DNA of 64,000 nucleotides, taken from an uncultured Aquimarina sp. (lineage in GTDB: Bacteria > Bacteroidota > Bacteroidia > Flavobacteriales > Flavobacteriaceae). Below the pieces are notes generated by a model. It ran no database searches, was not told where the DNA came from, and saw only the letters and a program-made list of their open reading frames with translations. The DNA lies in the NCBI GenBank assembly GCA_947489685.1, contig CANLEM010000003.1:744001-808000 (forward strand), in the 5' to 3' direction. The position numbers and the translations under genes are program-made. Every line of letters starts with the position of its first letter. The first letter of the stretch is position 1. Positions 1 through 9,180 of the stretch are shown in pieces.

Positions 1-350
1 ACAATTGGGTTTCCTTTACTAAAATAATTGAGTAGTACATCATAAAACAATACTCCAACACCCCCTAAGATCAAAGCCATTACCAATGGCAAAAGCAACA
101 TCAAACTCATAAACCTGTCCTGTTGTTTTCTATCTGTATAGGAAGAAAAGAATTTTATCAACGTATTATGCACCCCAAATGCTATTAATGGCCATATCAA
201 GTTAGAGGCCGAAATTAGATAAGAAATCAACCCATAATACTGTTCTTCCATGAAATTGGTAAACAGAAACAGTGTATTTACTGCACCGATACCAAAACCG
301 ACACAGGTTATGATTACATTCTTTACAGATTGATTAACTACTATCCCCAT
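1..350 (-). CDS. Polysaccharide flippase (Wzx/MATE-like), N-terminal part
   Basis: The frame starts with ATG at 350 and runs without a stop to the window edge, so only about 116 N-terminal residues are present. The visible part begins MGIVVNQSVKNVI and has at least three hydrophobic segments separated by short polar loops, with the pattern of flavobacterial oligosaccharide flippases (MVF/MATE-like fold), which move lipid-linked glycans across the inner membrane. It lies 4 bp downstream of a GT4 glycosyltransferase on the same strand, so it is probably in the same envelope-glycan operon. The family call rests on an N-terminal fragment only; another polytopic membrane protein is possible. Confidence 0.6.
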   Translation of the reverse strand, partial: MGIVVNQSVKNVIITCVGFGIGAVNTLFLFTNFMEEQYYGLISYLISASNLIWPLIAFGVHNTLIKFFSSYTDRKQQDRFMSLMLLLPLVMALILGGVGVLFYDVLLNYFSKGNPI

Positions 351-354
351 GTAC

Positions 355-1644
355 TTATATATTATCTTCTTTAATAATATCAGAAAGACTTTTGGTTAAT
401 GCTCTCCTGCTATATTGTTCAATTCCTTTGGCATCGGATGCTAACTCTCCTTTTTTGAAACACCTATAATACTCCTGTATCCTTATTTTTAGAGCATCGA
501 ATTCATGATATTCGAAAAAACTACCACAATTCGTTTGCTTAATAAGCTTAGAAAAATCAGCCTCTTTAGGCCCTAATGCTAGAATAGGACGTTTTGATGC
601 CATATACTCGAATAATTTACCGGGAATTATAGATTTAGTTTCTTCGCTATCGATCTCGATTAGTAACAATATAGAGGAACTTTTTTGAAGCTCGATAGCC
701 TTTTTATGAGAAACATACCCTTCTATATCCAAAAAGTCAGACAAACCCGCTTCAGTTATACAAACCAGTACATCATCACTCACAGCTCCTATTAATTGCA
801 GCCTAAATTCTTTGGCAAACTCTTTATCCTCTTGTGCAATTTCATAAAGAGCTCTCCAAAGGTGGTACGGATTACGGCCTGACAGCAAAGACCCAATATG
901 CGCGATCGTAAATTTGCTATTTAATACAGTTTCTGATACTTCTTCTACATCATACCCATTAGTAATTACAGTAATAGGTGTAGTAGTAATACCTTCGAAC
1001 TCTTTTTTGGTAGTAAAACTTGTAACAATCAAATGATCGCAAGTGTTTAGAACTTCTTTCTCAAGAATTTTATGTTTTTGTATCGATCGCTTAGTTAGTT
1101 TTAGTTTATCATGATACCCAATGGTCGTCCAAGGATCTCTAAAATCAGCCAACCAACGAACACCTAATTTCGTTTTAAGCCCCTTCCCTATCAAATGCAC
1201 ACTATGTGGTGGTCCAGTAGTAATTATAGTATGTATGTCGTTTTCAGAAATATATTCTTTAAGGTAATTAACAGAGGGTCTTACCCAATATTTCCTGGCA
1301 TCTGGAATAAAAAAATTTCCTCGAATAAAGAGTAATAGTTTCTGAACAAATGATTGCTTATCCTTTTTAGTAATAATACCTTTACTAATAGTCTTAGTAT
1401 CTTTTTTTGAAAATACCTGAGCAAAACGATAAGGTTCGAAAATAGGTTTCTTTAAAATTGTCACTCCTTCAGGAATTTCGGATAACAAAGAATCATCTTC
1501 TAGAGGGTATGTTGGATTTTGTGGTATATAAACAACTGGTTCAATGTCAAAGTCTCTCAAGTATTTTACAAACTTGAGCCAACGTTGTACTCCCGGCCCT
1601 CCTGCGGGTGGCCAATAATATGTGATAATCAAAACTTTCAACAC
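355..1644 (-). CDS. Glycosyltransferase family 4 protein
   Basis: A 429-residue protein starting MLKVLIITYYWPPAGGPGVQ, the glycine-rich N-terminal loop of GT-B (GT4) glycosyltransferases. The C-terminal half has the nucleotide-sugar-binding pattern, with IAHIGSLLSGRNP, a later IPGKLFEYMASKRPIL segment and an acidic position typical of the E-x7-E region. The start chosen is a GTG at 1644, directly followed by TTG, either of which could initiate. It begins 5 bp after the stop of the YfhO gene and ends 4 bp before the flippase, indicating one operon for cell-surface glycan assembly. The sugar and acceptor cannot be told from sequence. Confidence 0.85.
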   Translation of the reverse strand: MLKVLIITYYWPPAGGPGVQRWLKFVKYLRDFDIEPVVYIPQNPTYPLEDDSLLSEIPEGVTILKKPIFEPYRFAQVFSKKDTKTISKGIITKKDKQSFVQKLLLFIRGNFFIPDARKYWVRPSVNYLKEYISENDIHTIITTGPPHSVHLIGKGLKTKLGVRWLADFRDPWTTIGYHDKLKLTKRSIQKHKILEKEVLNTCDHLIVTSFTTKKEFEGITTTPITVITNGYDVEEVSETVLNSKFTIAHIGSLLSGRNPYHLWRALYEIAQEDKEFAKEFRLQLIGAVSDDVLVCITEAGLSDFLDIEGYVSHKKAIELQKSSSILLLIEIDSEETKSIIPGKLFEYMASKRPILALGPKEADFSKLIKQTNCGSFFEYHEFDALKIRIQEYYRCFKKGELASDAKGIEQYSRRALTKSLSDIIKEDNI

Positions 1645-1649
1645 CCGGA

Positions 1650-4091
1650 TTACTTGTCTTCTTTTGTTAAAGATAGTAAACTACCTGTTTTCTTGTATTG
1701 ATATAACACCCCTCCTATTAACAACAGCACCAAAATAATAGAACTGGTTAATGTAATTGCACTACCCGTTTTAACCACTTGGGGTTCGAATTTGAATTCT
1801 ATATTATGTTTTCCCGCGGGGATTTTAATCCCTCTTAACGTATAATCAACCGGGTAAATTATATCGGGTTTTCCATCAATCAAAACCTTCCATCCATCTT
1901 TATAATATACTTCTGAAAACACAATAAAACCAGGTGCTGTACTATATACATTGTATGCCAAATGATCTGGTGAGGTTTTAGAAATTGATATTGTCGAAAC
2001 ACTATCTTTTACAGGATTAAACCCTTTAAGTTCTTCTTGATATTCATTTCTAATCACAGCCGTTTTCTTAGTATCTATTGTACTTAAGGCTTCAAACTCG
2101 TTTTTATATCCATCCACAAACTTTAATTCTTCAACAAACCAGGCAGGGCCATTGGCAGATGGGTTTTGCTGCACATCTAACTCGCGTTTCTCATTTTGTT
2201 GTATTACATATTTTACATTAAGCATGTTAATCACCTGTAGATTACCTTTTGCAATATGATTGTAGTATAGATCTTCCATTTTTCTTGGACGTACTGCTGT
2301 ATATCCATTAATAGAATTGAAAAAATAGTTTGTATGTGAGTTATTAAACCCTCTTGCCTGATCTAATACCCTATAGTACGATTTGTCTTTTAAAATCTCC
2401 TGATCAACGGCGGTAGGCCTAAAATAGTTTTTGTATTCTCTTTTCGAAATAAAACCTTCTTCATTAACACTTCTTCTATCCACCGAAACAAGGTCAATTA
2501 GAATAAGTAGCCCAACAAGTACCAAGGCTATATTCTCAGATAATTTCTTTTTTAAGGTAAACCAAAGTACACCTCCTGCTAGTATAACGAACAATAAAGA
2601 TCGCAAACTATCACTTTTCATTATTGTAATACGATCTTCTTTAATAGCATCAAAAATGGCAGGTTGTTCTATTGCTAATTGCACTTCAGATGGGGATTTA
2701 AAACTAAATAAACTGCCTCCAAACAACCAAAAGATTAAACACAATCCTCCAAAAATGCCTAATGCAATAAAAAACTTTTTTTGTCTCTCGATAAAAGGAA
2801 TTTTATCATTAAAAAATCTATGTAAACCAAATACGGCAGCTATAGGTACTATTAATTCTAAAATTACTTGAATACTGGAGACCGCTCTAAATTTGTTATA
2901 AAATGGAACATAATCTATAAAAAATTGAGTCAAAAACTCTAAGTTTTTACCCCAGCTAAGCATTAATGATAATACAATACCTCCTATAAGCCACCATCGC
3001 AACCTTCCGTTAACAAGTAGTAAACCCAAAAGCGCCAAAAACACCACAGTGATACCCAAATAAGGAGGTGCTTCTACAAAAGGTTGATCTCCCCAGTACA
3101 ATCCTGTCACATTCGCATAATAATTAGCCTGTTCATGAGGTTGCCCTAATTCTAATAACTTTTGGTAAAAAGCAGAATCAACCCCTAGATCAGAGGCTCT
3201 CCCTAATCCCATAAGTTTAGGAACAAAAAGATTTAAGGATTCTAGTTTTCCGTAACTGTATTCTGTAATATATTCATAGTCTAGTCCATTTTTTTCTGAA
3301 GAACTCGCCGTAGTTTCTGCCAATAAGTTCTTACCCCTGATACTAGTATCTACATATTCTGATGTGGACAATAAAGTTGTTGCATTAGTGGCTAACCCTA
3401 AAATAACAGCTACCACTAATATCCCTACAGATTTAAAAAAATGAAGAGTTTCTTTTTTCTTGATAGCATCGATACCATATGCTATACCCATTACCAAGGT
3501 TAATAAACCTAAATAATAGGTCATTTGATAATGATTTGCCTGTATTTCTAACCCCATGGCTATGGCAGTAAGCAAGAATCCCCAAATATATTTTCGCTGA
3601 AAAACCAATAAAATACCTGAAATCACTAATGGGAAATACGCGATCGCATGCGCTTTGGAGTTATGTCCTACCCCAATAATTATGATAAGGTAAGTCGAAA
3701 ACCCAAAAGCCAATGCTCCAAGAACTGCTATTTTCCAAGGAATTCGCATAACGAGCATCAAAATATAAAAACTTACAAGGTATAAGAACAGATAATCCGC
3801 AGGTCTTGGTAAAAATCGGATCAATCGATCTAGTTTATCCATATAATCATGCGGAAATTTTGCCCCTAATTGATATGTAGGCATACCCCCATAGGCCGAA
3901 TTATTCCAATAAGTTTCTTGTCCTTTTTGCGTTCTATGATCCTTTTGTTGTTTGGTCATTCCTTCATAAAGCTTTATATCATTTTGATACAACATTTTAC
4001 CACTCAAGACAGGGTTAAAATAAACCAATGAAACAATTATAAAACCAAAAACAATAAGAATATGAGGTATGAATCTTTTAAGTAAAGACAT
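1650..4091 (-). CDS. YfhO family multi-spanning membrane protein
   Basis: An 813-residue polytopic membrane protein. The N-terminal two thirds carry about twelve hydrophobic helices; a large C-terminal extracytoplasmic domain (roughly residues 560-770) is followed by a final membrane helix and a short basic tail. The NSAYGGMPTYQ segment near residue 65 and the overall layout match the Bacteroidota YfhO family, which is related to GT-C-fold membrane glycosyltransferases. In Gram-positives YfhO takes part in glycosylation of surface polymers; in Bacteroidota the substrate is not established. It is the first of at least three co-directional genes with gaps of 4-5 bp, followed by a GT4 enzyme and a flippase, which supports an envelope-glycan role. 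Confidence 0.85.
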   Translation of the reverse strand: MSLLKRFIPHILIVFGFIIVSLVYFNPVLSGKMLYQNDIKLYEGMTKQQKDHRTQKGQETYWNNSAYGGMPTYQLGAKFPHDYMDKLDRLIRFLPRPADYLFLYLVSFYILMLVMRIPWKIAVLGALAFGFSTYLIIIIGVGHNSKAHAIAYFPLVISGILLVFQRKYIWGFLLTAIAMGLEIQANHYQMTYYLGLLTLVMGIAYGIDAIKKKETLHFFKSVGILVVAVILGLATNATTLLSTSEYVDTSIRGKNLLAETTASSSEKNGLDYEYITEYSYGKLESLNLFVPKLMGLGRASDLGVDSAFYQKLLELGQPHEQANYYANVTGLYWGDQPFVEAPPYLGITVVFLALLGLLLVNGRLRWWLIGGIVLSLMLSWGKNLEFLTQFFIDYVPFYNKFRAVSSIQVILELIVPIAAVFGLHRFFNDKIPFIERQKKFFIALGIFGGLCLIFWLFGGSLFSFKSPSEVQLAIEQPAIFDAIKEDRITIMKSDSLRSLLFVILAGGVLWFTLKKKLSENIALVLVGLLILIDLVSVDRRSVNEEGFISKREYKNYFRPTAVDQEILKDKSYYRVLDQARGFNNSHTNYFFNSINGYTAVRPRKMEDLYYNHIAKGNLQVINMLNVKYVIQQNEKRELDVQQNPSANGPAWFVEELKFVDGYKNEFEALSTIDTKKTAVIRNEYQEELKGFNPVKDSVSTISISKTSPDHLAYNVYSTAPGFIVFSEVYYKDGWKVLIDGKPDIIYPVDYTLRGIKIPAGKHNIEFKFEPQVVKTGSAITLTSSIILVLLLIGGVLYQYKKTGSLLSLTKEDK

Positions 4092-4264
4092 GATTTGTGT
4101 ACGTTTATTTAATGATGAGCCAAATTAAAAAATATAAGCAACTTCTATAAAAATATACACACATTTTTAAAGCACTTATATAATTAAAATATGAAAAGAG
4201 AATAACCTGGATGCTAAAAAGACAGGTTACGAATTTGATTTGTTTAAATTAAATGAAGTAATAG

Positions 4265-4534
4265 TTAATCGATCTCTTCATAATCGATATACTCACCTAC
4301 ATTTTTATTTGAAGGTTTTTGCTTCGTTTTTTTGTTAATAATAACGTCTTCATCGGTAGGTTGTTGTGGCTGCTGGTATTGACTAAATTGTTGCTGAAAT
4401 TTCTCTCCGGCTTTCTTTGTGACATATCTAAGCAATAGAGGACCAAATATTCGCGTTAATACCTTTAGTCCATAATATATAAGTAAAATAATGAGGATAA
4501 CCTTTAATACCCCTGGCAATGAAGCTTCTTGCAT
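4265..4534 (-). CDS. DUF4834 family small membrane protein
   Basis: An 89-residue protein when started at the ATG at 4534 (MQEASLPGVLK). A longer frame to 4669 exists, but its extra residues are low-quality and would overlap the divergent gene's start, so I reject it. A single hydrophobic helix (about residues 9-28) is followed by a basic stretch RYVTKKAGEKFQQQF and a Gln/Pro-rich then acidic tail ending in YIDYEEID. This matches the Bacteroidetes DUF4834 family, of unknown function. It is divergent from the outer membrane protein gene at 4635, with about 100 bp between the two starts for both promoters. Confidence 0.7.
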   Translation of the reverse strand: MQEASLPGVLKVILIILLIYYGLKVLTRIFGPLLLRYVTKKAGEKFQQQFSQYQQPQQPTDEDVIINKKTKQKPSNKNVGEYIDYEEID

Positions 4535-4634
4535 ATTATTTTTTTTCAAAAATAGGGAACTCTCTATACAATTACAGGTAGACAATCCTAAAAAAATGAT
4601 AAAATCTGCTATATTTGAACCAAATCTATTGAAT

Positions 4635-6281
4635 ATGAGCCCTAAATCTATTCTACTGTTAGTCACCATCTTTTTGTTTGGGCTAACATCTTCTGCGCAA
4701 TATACCGAGAAGATTAACTCTAACAGACCTGGTACTTCTCAGGGTGCTTTCTCTGTTGGTAATAATGTATTGCAGCTAGAAGGTGGTATAGGATTTGGAA
4801 AAGAAAAGCATAAAATTTTAGACACTAAAGCCAAGGTATTTAATTTTGATTATACGGTAAGATATGGACTTCTTATAGAACAATTGGAGATTAGACTTAA
4901 TGGTAGTTATAGAGCAGATGGCGTTACTCAAACTGTAGGAGCAAATGAGCAAAAAATAAATAGAAGTAATTTTGAGATAAATACACTGGGAGCAAAATAT
5001 TTGATCTACGACCCGTATAAAAAGCCAAAGAAAGACTCTATTAATTATGATAAACTGAAAAGTTGGAAAGAACGCTATAAATTTAGTTGGAAGACTCTTA
5101 TCCCAGCTGTATCTGCTTATGCCGGAGTTAATTTTGTAGCCAAAGACAATCCTTTTACGTTTCCTAATGATCCATCGATAAGCCCAATATTTGTGGTTGC
5201 TGCTCAAAATAACTGGACTACAGCTTATGGTGGTGACTGGGCATTTGTTACCAATATTATTGTGGATAAAGTAACTACGGATAACCCTGCTATAGGCTGG
5301 ATTTTTACGGCTACTCATACTGTTAATGAACAATGGGCCGGATTTGTCGAATATCAAGGGCAAAAAAGTGATTTTTATAGTGATAATATACTTAGGGTTG
5401 GAGGAGCTTATTTATTTGATCAAGACCTGCAATTTGATGCCAATATCGCTTTTAATTTTAAAGACACCCCCTCTATATTTACTTGTAGTCTGGGTGCATC
5501 GTATAGATTTGACTGGCACACCAAGGATGAGATTATCGAAGAACCTGGATTAGAAGGCGGCGTTAAAGAGGGTGAAGAAAATGAAGGTGAAGAAAATGAA
5601 GGCGAAGAAGGACTTGACGAAGATCTTGAAGAAATAGATGGTATCGAAAATGACAGCCTTAAACTAGAGAAAACTCCATTTATCAATGATTTTGAGGATG
5701 ATAGTTTTAGAGATGCCATAGAGCAAGATCTTGACGAAAGACGTACCGAAGAACGCTTGGAACGAGAGCGTATCGAAAACGAAAAAATAGCCAAAAAAGA
5801 AGATAAAAAATTCAGAAAAGAAGAGGCTCGAAGGTTAAAACGCGAAGAAAAAGCTGCAAGAGAGGCTGAAAAAGCAGCTATAAAGGCTGAGAAAGAAAAG
5901 CAAAAAATGATTGATGATATTGATGCTGAATTAGATAAAATGGAGCAAGATCAAGGCGTTGATGGTGAACTTGATGATATCGACAAACAGCTCAAAGAAC
6001 TAGAGCAAATGGAAAAAGAGCTCAATCAAGAAGAACAAAAAGAGGAAAAAGAGGAAAAAGAGGAAAAAGAGGAAAAGAAAGAAGAAGAAAAAGAGCAAAA
6101 AGAACAAGAAGCCGAAGATATTGATGCAGAATATGAAAAGTATCAAAAAGAACAGGAAAAGGCTAAAAAAGAAGAAGAAAAGCGAAGAAAGAAAGAAGAA
6201 AAGAAACGTTTAAAAGAAGAGAAAAAACGAAAAAAAGCAGAAAAACAAAAGAAGGATCAAGAAAATGATAGTGGATCTTGA
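4635..6281 (+). CDS. Outer-membrane beta-barrel protein with long charged C-terminal tail
   Basis: A 548-residue protein when started at the ATG at 4635, which gives a clean signal peptide (MSPKSILLLVTIFLFGLTSSA). Residues about 22-295 alternate polar and aromatic residues (NSNRPGTSQGAFSVG, LQLEGGIGFG) as in the transporter / MetA-pathway-OMP type barrels of Bacteroidota. From about residue 297 the protein turns into a tail of some 250 residues made almost only of Glu, Lys, Asp, Arg and Gln, first acidic (GEENEGEE repeats) and then mixed-charge helical, ending KDQENDSGS. The tail is unusual for an outer membrane protein. If the barrel is real, the tail would be periplasmic or surface exposed. 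The substrate is unknown. Confidence 0.6.
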   Translation: MSPKSILLLVTIFLFGLTSSAQYTEKINSNRPGTSQGAFSVGNNVLQLEGGIGFGKEKHKILDTKAKVFNFDYTVRYGLLIEQLEIRLNGSYRADGVTQTVGANEQKINRSNFEINTLGAKYLIYDPYKKPKKDSINYDKLKSWKERYKFSWKTLIPAVSAYAGVNFVAKDNPFTFPNDPSISPIFVVAAQNNWTTAYGGDWAFVTNIIVDKVTTDNPAIGWIFTATHTVNEQWAGFVEYQGQKSDFYSDNILRVGGAYLFDQDLQFDANIAFNFKDTPSIFTCSLGASYRFDWHTKDEIIEEPGLEGGVKEGEENEGEENEGEEGLDEDLEEIDGIENDSLKLEKTPFINDFEDDSFRDAIEQDLDERRTEERLERERIENEKIAKKEDKKFRKEEARRLKREEKAAREAEKAAIKAEKEKQKMIDDIDAELDKMEQDQGVDGELDDIDKQLKELEQMEKELNQEEQKEEKEEKEEKEEKKEEEKEQKEQEAEDIDAEYEKYQKEQEKAKKEEEKRRKKEEKKRLKEEKKRKKAEKQKKDQENDSGS

Positions 6282-6444
6282 TAATGGGTTTAAACTATGA
6301 ATTAATATAGCACCACTATAATTTTTTTTTGTGTCATCCAGAGTAACCTCTGTTAATATTATTCCTAAAAATGATCTTTCTGCATTCGTAATATTTAATA
6401 AAAGGGTTATATATTTGCTAAGAATTAGAGATGACATATGATTT

Positions 6445-7563
6445 ATGATTACGATTAAAGAAATTACTTCAAAAGGAGATTTAACTACATTTGTTAAATT
6501 TCCTTTTGAATTATATAAAGATTCCCCCTATTACGTCCCCTCTATTATTAAGGAAGAACTGGATGTAATGAATCCTAAAAAAAATCCGGTATTCAGAAAT
6601 TCTGATGCAAAGTACTTTCTTGCCTATAGAGATCATAAAATTGTTGGTCGTATTGCGGCTATTGTTAATTGGATCGAAGTTAAAGAACAACAGAAGCCTA
6701 AAGTACGCTTCGGTTGGTTTGATGTTATTGATGATATAGAAGTTACCAAGGCATTATTACAAAAAGTTTCAGAATTTGGCGCACAGCATTCTCTTGAATA
6801 TATGGAAGGCCCAGTTGGTTTTTCTAATATGGATAAAGCAGGAATCTTAATCAAAGGGTTCGAAGAACTAAACACGATGATCACTTGGTATAACTATCCA
6901 TATTATGCCAAACATATGGAACAACTTGATTTTAAACCTGCTGCTACTTGGGTAGAGTATAAAATCAGAGTACCAAAGCAAACCAAAGAAAAGGTTATTA
7001 AATTTTCTGAAGTTATAAAGGAACGATACCAACTTACACTTCTTAAGTTCAATAAAAGTAAAGAGATCCTAAAGTATGCCGATGATATGTTTGATTTATT
7101 AAACAAAACATATAGTAGCTTACAAACTTTTGTACCTATACAGCAATATCAAATTGATATGTATAAGAAAAAGTACCTACCCTATCTCAATCCAGAATAT
7201 ATTACCTGTATTGCAGATAAGACCGGGAAACTTATTGCTTTTTCGATTGTGATGCCATCATTTTCAAAAGCTTTGAAAAAAATGAATGGAAAAGTATATC
7301 CTTTGCGTTTCTTACATATTTTAAAGGCGCAACGAAGAAATAACACTGCAGCTTTTTATCTTATCGGAGTAGATCCAGAGTACCAAAACAAAGGTGTTAC
7401 GGCTCTTATTTTTAAAGAAATGAATGAAGCTTTTTTACGTAATGGTATCGAGGTTGTAGAAACCAATCCCGAATTAGAAGAAAACAAGGCTATTCAGGCA
7501 CTTTGGAATGGTTACGATCACGAATTACATAAAAAAAGAAGAACATTTAGGAAAGATCTTTAA
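6445..7563 (+). CDS. GNAT-family N-acetyltransferase-like protein
   Basis: A 372-residue protein with a C-terminal GNAT fold. The acetyl-CoA-binding region is seen as YLIGVDPEYQNKGVTALIFKEM near residue 315 (the Q/R-x-x-G-x-G/A loop in a relaxed form). The N-terminal half (residues 1-160) matches the conserved uncharacterised Bacteroidota family with YYVPSIIKEELD and a hydrophobic VGFSNMDKAGILIKGF stretch. It is a single gene followed by a strong terminator and converging on a PLP enzyme. The acceptor is unknown; amino-acid or peptide acylation would fit the family. Confidence 0.75.
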   Translation: MITIKEITSKGDLTTFVKFPFELYKDSPYYVPSIIKEELDVMNPKKNPVFRNSDAKYFLAYRDHKIVGRIAAIVNWIEVKEQQKPKVRFGWFDVIDDIEVTKALLQKVSEFGAQHSLEYMEGPVGFSNMDKAGILIKGFEELNTMITWYNYPYYAKHMEQLDFKPAATWVEYKIRVPKQTKEKVIKFSEVIKERYQLTLLKFNKSKEILKYADDMFDLLNKTYSSLQTFVPIQQYQIDMYKKKYLPYLNPEYITCIADKTGKLIAFSIVMPSFSKALKKMNGKVYPLRFLHILKAQRRNNTAAFYLIGVDPEYQNKGVTALIFKEMNEAFLRNGIEVVETNPELEENKAIQALWNGYDHELHKKRRTFRKDL

Positions 7564-7590
7564 AATACTAATCATAAATACAGCACATAA

Positions 7591-7625
7591 AAAAAACATC
7601 ACCTTTCTATGGTGATGTTTTTTTT
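7591..7625. terminator. Bidirectional rho-independent terminator
   Basis: The perfect inverted repeat AAAAAACATCACC / GGTGATGTTTTTT with a 7-nt loop has an A-run on one side and a T-run on the other. It sits between convergent genes ending at 7563 and 7650 and can serve both. Confidence 0.85.
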
Positions 7626-7649
7626 ATGTAATAAAGTGTGTATTTTATT

Positions 7650-8909
7650 TTACTCGCCCATTGCAGCAGCAACAGCAGCAGACATACGCTTATATGTTCC
7701 GTTTTCTAATCGCTCTCTAATTGCAGAAAAAGCATTTAGTGTCTCCTCAATATCTTCCATAGTATGCGATGCCGTAGGAATCAATCTTAACAAGATTAAT
7801 CCTTTTGGTATTACAGGATATACCACTATAGAACAGAAAATACCATGATTTTCTCTTAAATCTTTTACCAATGCCATTGCTTCAGGAATACTTCCTTTCA
7901 GATACACAGGTGTTACGCAACTTTGTGTAGTACCTAAGTCAAATCCTCTAGCTTTTAATCCATTTTGTAATGCATTAACATTATCCCATAGTCTTGCTTT
8001 TAACTCTGGCATTGTTCGAAGCATGTCCAAACGTTTTAAAGCACCTACAACTAATTGCATTTGAAGTGATTTTGCAAACATTTGAGATCGCAAGTTATAT
8101 TTCAAATAATCTATAATCTCTTGATCGGCAGCAATAAAAGCACCAGTACTAGCCATAGATTTCGCAAATGTAGCAAAATACACATCTATTTGATCTTGTA
8201 CGCCTTGCTCCTCTCCTGTTCCTGCTCCTGTTGCACCTAAGGTTCCGAACCCATGCGCATCATCAACAAATAGTCTGAAGTTATATTTTTCTTTTAGAGC
8301 TACTATTTCTTTTAACCTTCCTTGTTCACCACGCATTCCAAAAACACCTTCAGAAATCAATAAAATTCCTCCTCCAGTTTTTTCGGCCATTTTTGTAGCG
8401 CGCATCAAGTTTTTATCGATGCTTTCTATATCGTTATGGCGGTATGTATATCTTTTTCCTTGATGTAATCGCACACCATCAATTATACATGCATGCGCAT
8501 CAACATCATAAACAATAATATCATCCTTGCTAACCAAAGCGTCTATAGTAGACACCATACCTTGATACCCAAAGTTTAATAAATACGATGCCTCTTTATC
8601 TACAAATTCTGCAAGTTCATTCTGTAATTGTTCATGAAGATCAGTATGTCCACTCATCATTCGTGCACCCATTGGATAGGCAGATCCATACATCGCAGCT
8701 GCCTCTGCATCAACTTTTCGTACCTCTTCTTTATTTGCTAATCCAAGATAATCATTGATACTCCATGTAATTACTTCTCTTCCTTGAAATCTCATTCTAT
8801 TTGATATAGGACCTTCTAGTTTTGGGAAAACAAAATATCCCTCTGCTTGATCTGCCCATTTCCCTAATGGTCCTTTGTCTTTATAAATCTTATCAAATAA
8901 ATCTCTCAT
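7650..8909 (-). CDS. Alpha-oxoamine synthase (SPT-like; candidate cysteate/serine acyltransferase)
   Basis: A 419-residue fold-type I PLP enzyme of the alpha-oxoamine synthase family (serine palmitoyltransferase, KBL, AONS). Visible motifs are FVDDAHGFG (the Asp-x-x-His that stacks on PLP, near residue 215), ATFAKSMASTG with the Schiff-base lysine near 250, and the substrate-channel stretch YSxNDYLGLA-like INDYLGLA near residue 53. These enzymes condense an acyl thioester with an amino acid. In gliding Bacteroidota a close homologue joins cysteate to an acyl group to make capnine, the sulfonolipid base. The next gene upstream is a cysteine-synthase-like enzyme that could supply cysteate. Serine palmitoyltransferase is the alternative. 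Confidence 0.8.
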   Translation of the reverse strand: MRDLFDKIYKDKGPLGKWADQAEGYFVFPKLEGPISNRMRFQGREVITWSINDYLGLANKEEVRKVDAEAAAMYGSAYPMGARMMSGHTDLHEQLQNELAEFVDKEASYLLNFGYQGMVSTIDALVSKDDIIVYDVDAHACIIDGVRLHQGKRYTYRHNDIESIDKNLMRATKMAEKTGGGILLISEGVFGMRGEQGRLKEIVALKEKYNFRLFVDDAHGFGTLGATGAGTGEEQGVQDQIDVYFATFAKSMASTGAFIAADQEIIDYLKYNLRSQMFAKSLQMQLVVGALKRLDMLRTMPELKARLWDNVNALQNGLKARGFDLGTTQSCVTPVYLKGSIPEAMALVKDLRENHGIFCSIVVYPVIPKGLILLRLIPTASHTMEDIEETLNAFSAIRERLENGTYKRMSAAVAAAMGE

Positions 8910-9130
8910 CTATCAAAAATTTGTGTCTTATTAAGTTTGCGAAAATACGTAAAATTGATTTGATGACATAATTATATTCCAATTCACTTTTACAATGTGA
9001 TATTTTAACAATTCTTCAGAATCCCAACCTCCAAAGTAATTGATTTTTCGGCTTTTACCAATTCTTATGCCAATAAATTTGATCATGTAATCCTAGTAAT
9101 ATACTAGGTTATGATTAAAATTTAGATCAA

Positions 9131-9165
9131 AAAAAAAGCATCTGATGGATACCAGATGCTTTTTT
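9131..9165 (-). terminator. Rho-independent terminator after the cysteine-synthase-like gene
   Basis: The stem AAAGCATCTG / CAGATGCTTT has an 8-nt loop and flanking A and T runs. It lies just 3' of the gene that ends at 9181, so that gene and the downstream alpha-oxoamine synthase gene are probably separate transcription units. Confidence 0.8.
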
Positions 9166-9180
9166 ATGTAATTATTAATT

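Noticed and set aside
4535..4669. 45-residue N-terminal extension of the DUF4834 protein
   Set aside because: It would overlap the start of the divergent outer membrane protein gene, and the extra residues look non-coding.
5420..5794. Ser-rich 124-residue minus-strand frame
   Set aside because: It is the antisense shadow of the Glu/Lys-rich tail of the 4635 gene.
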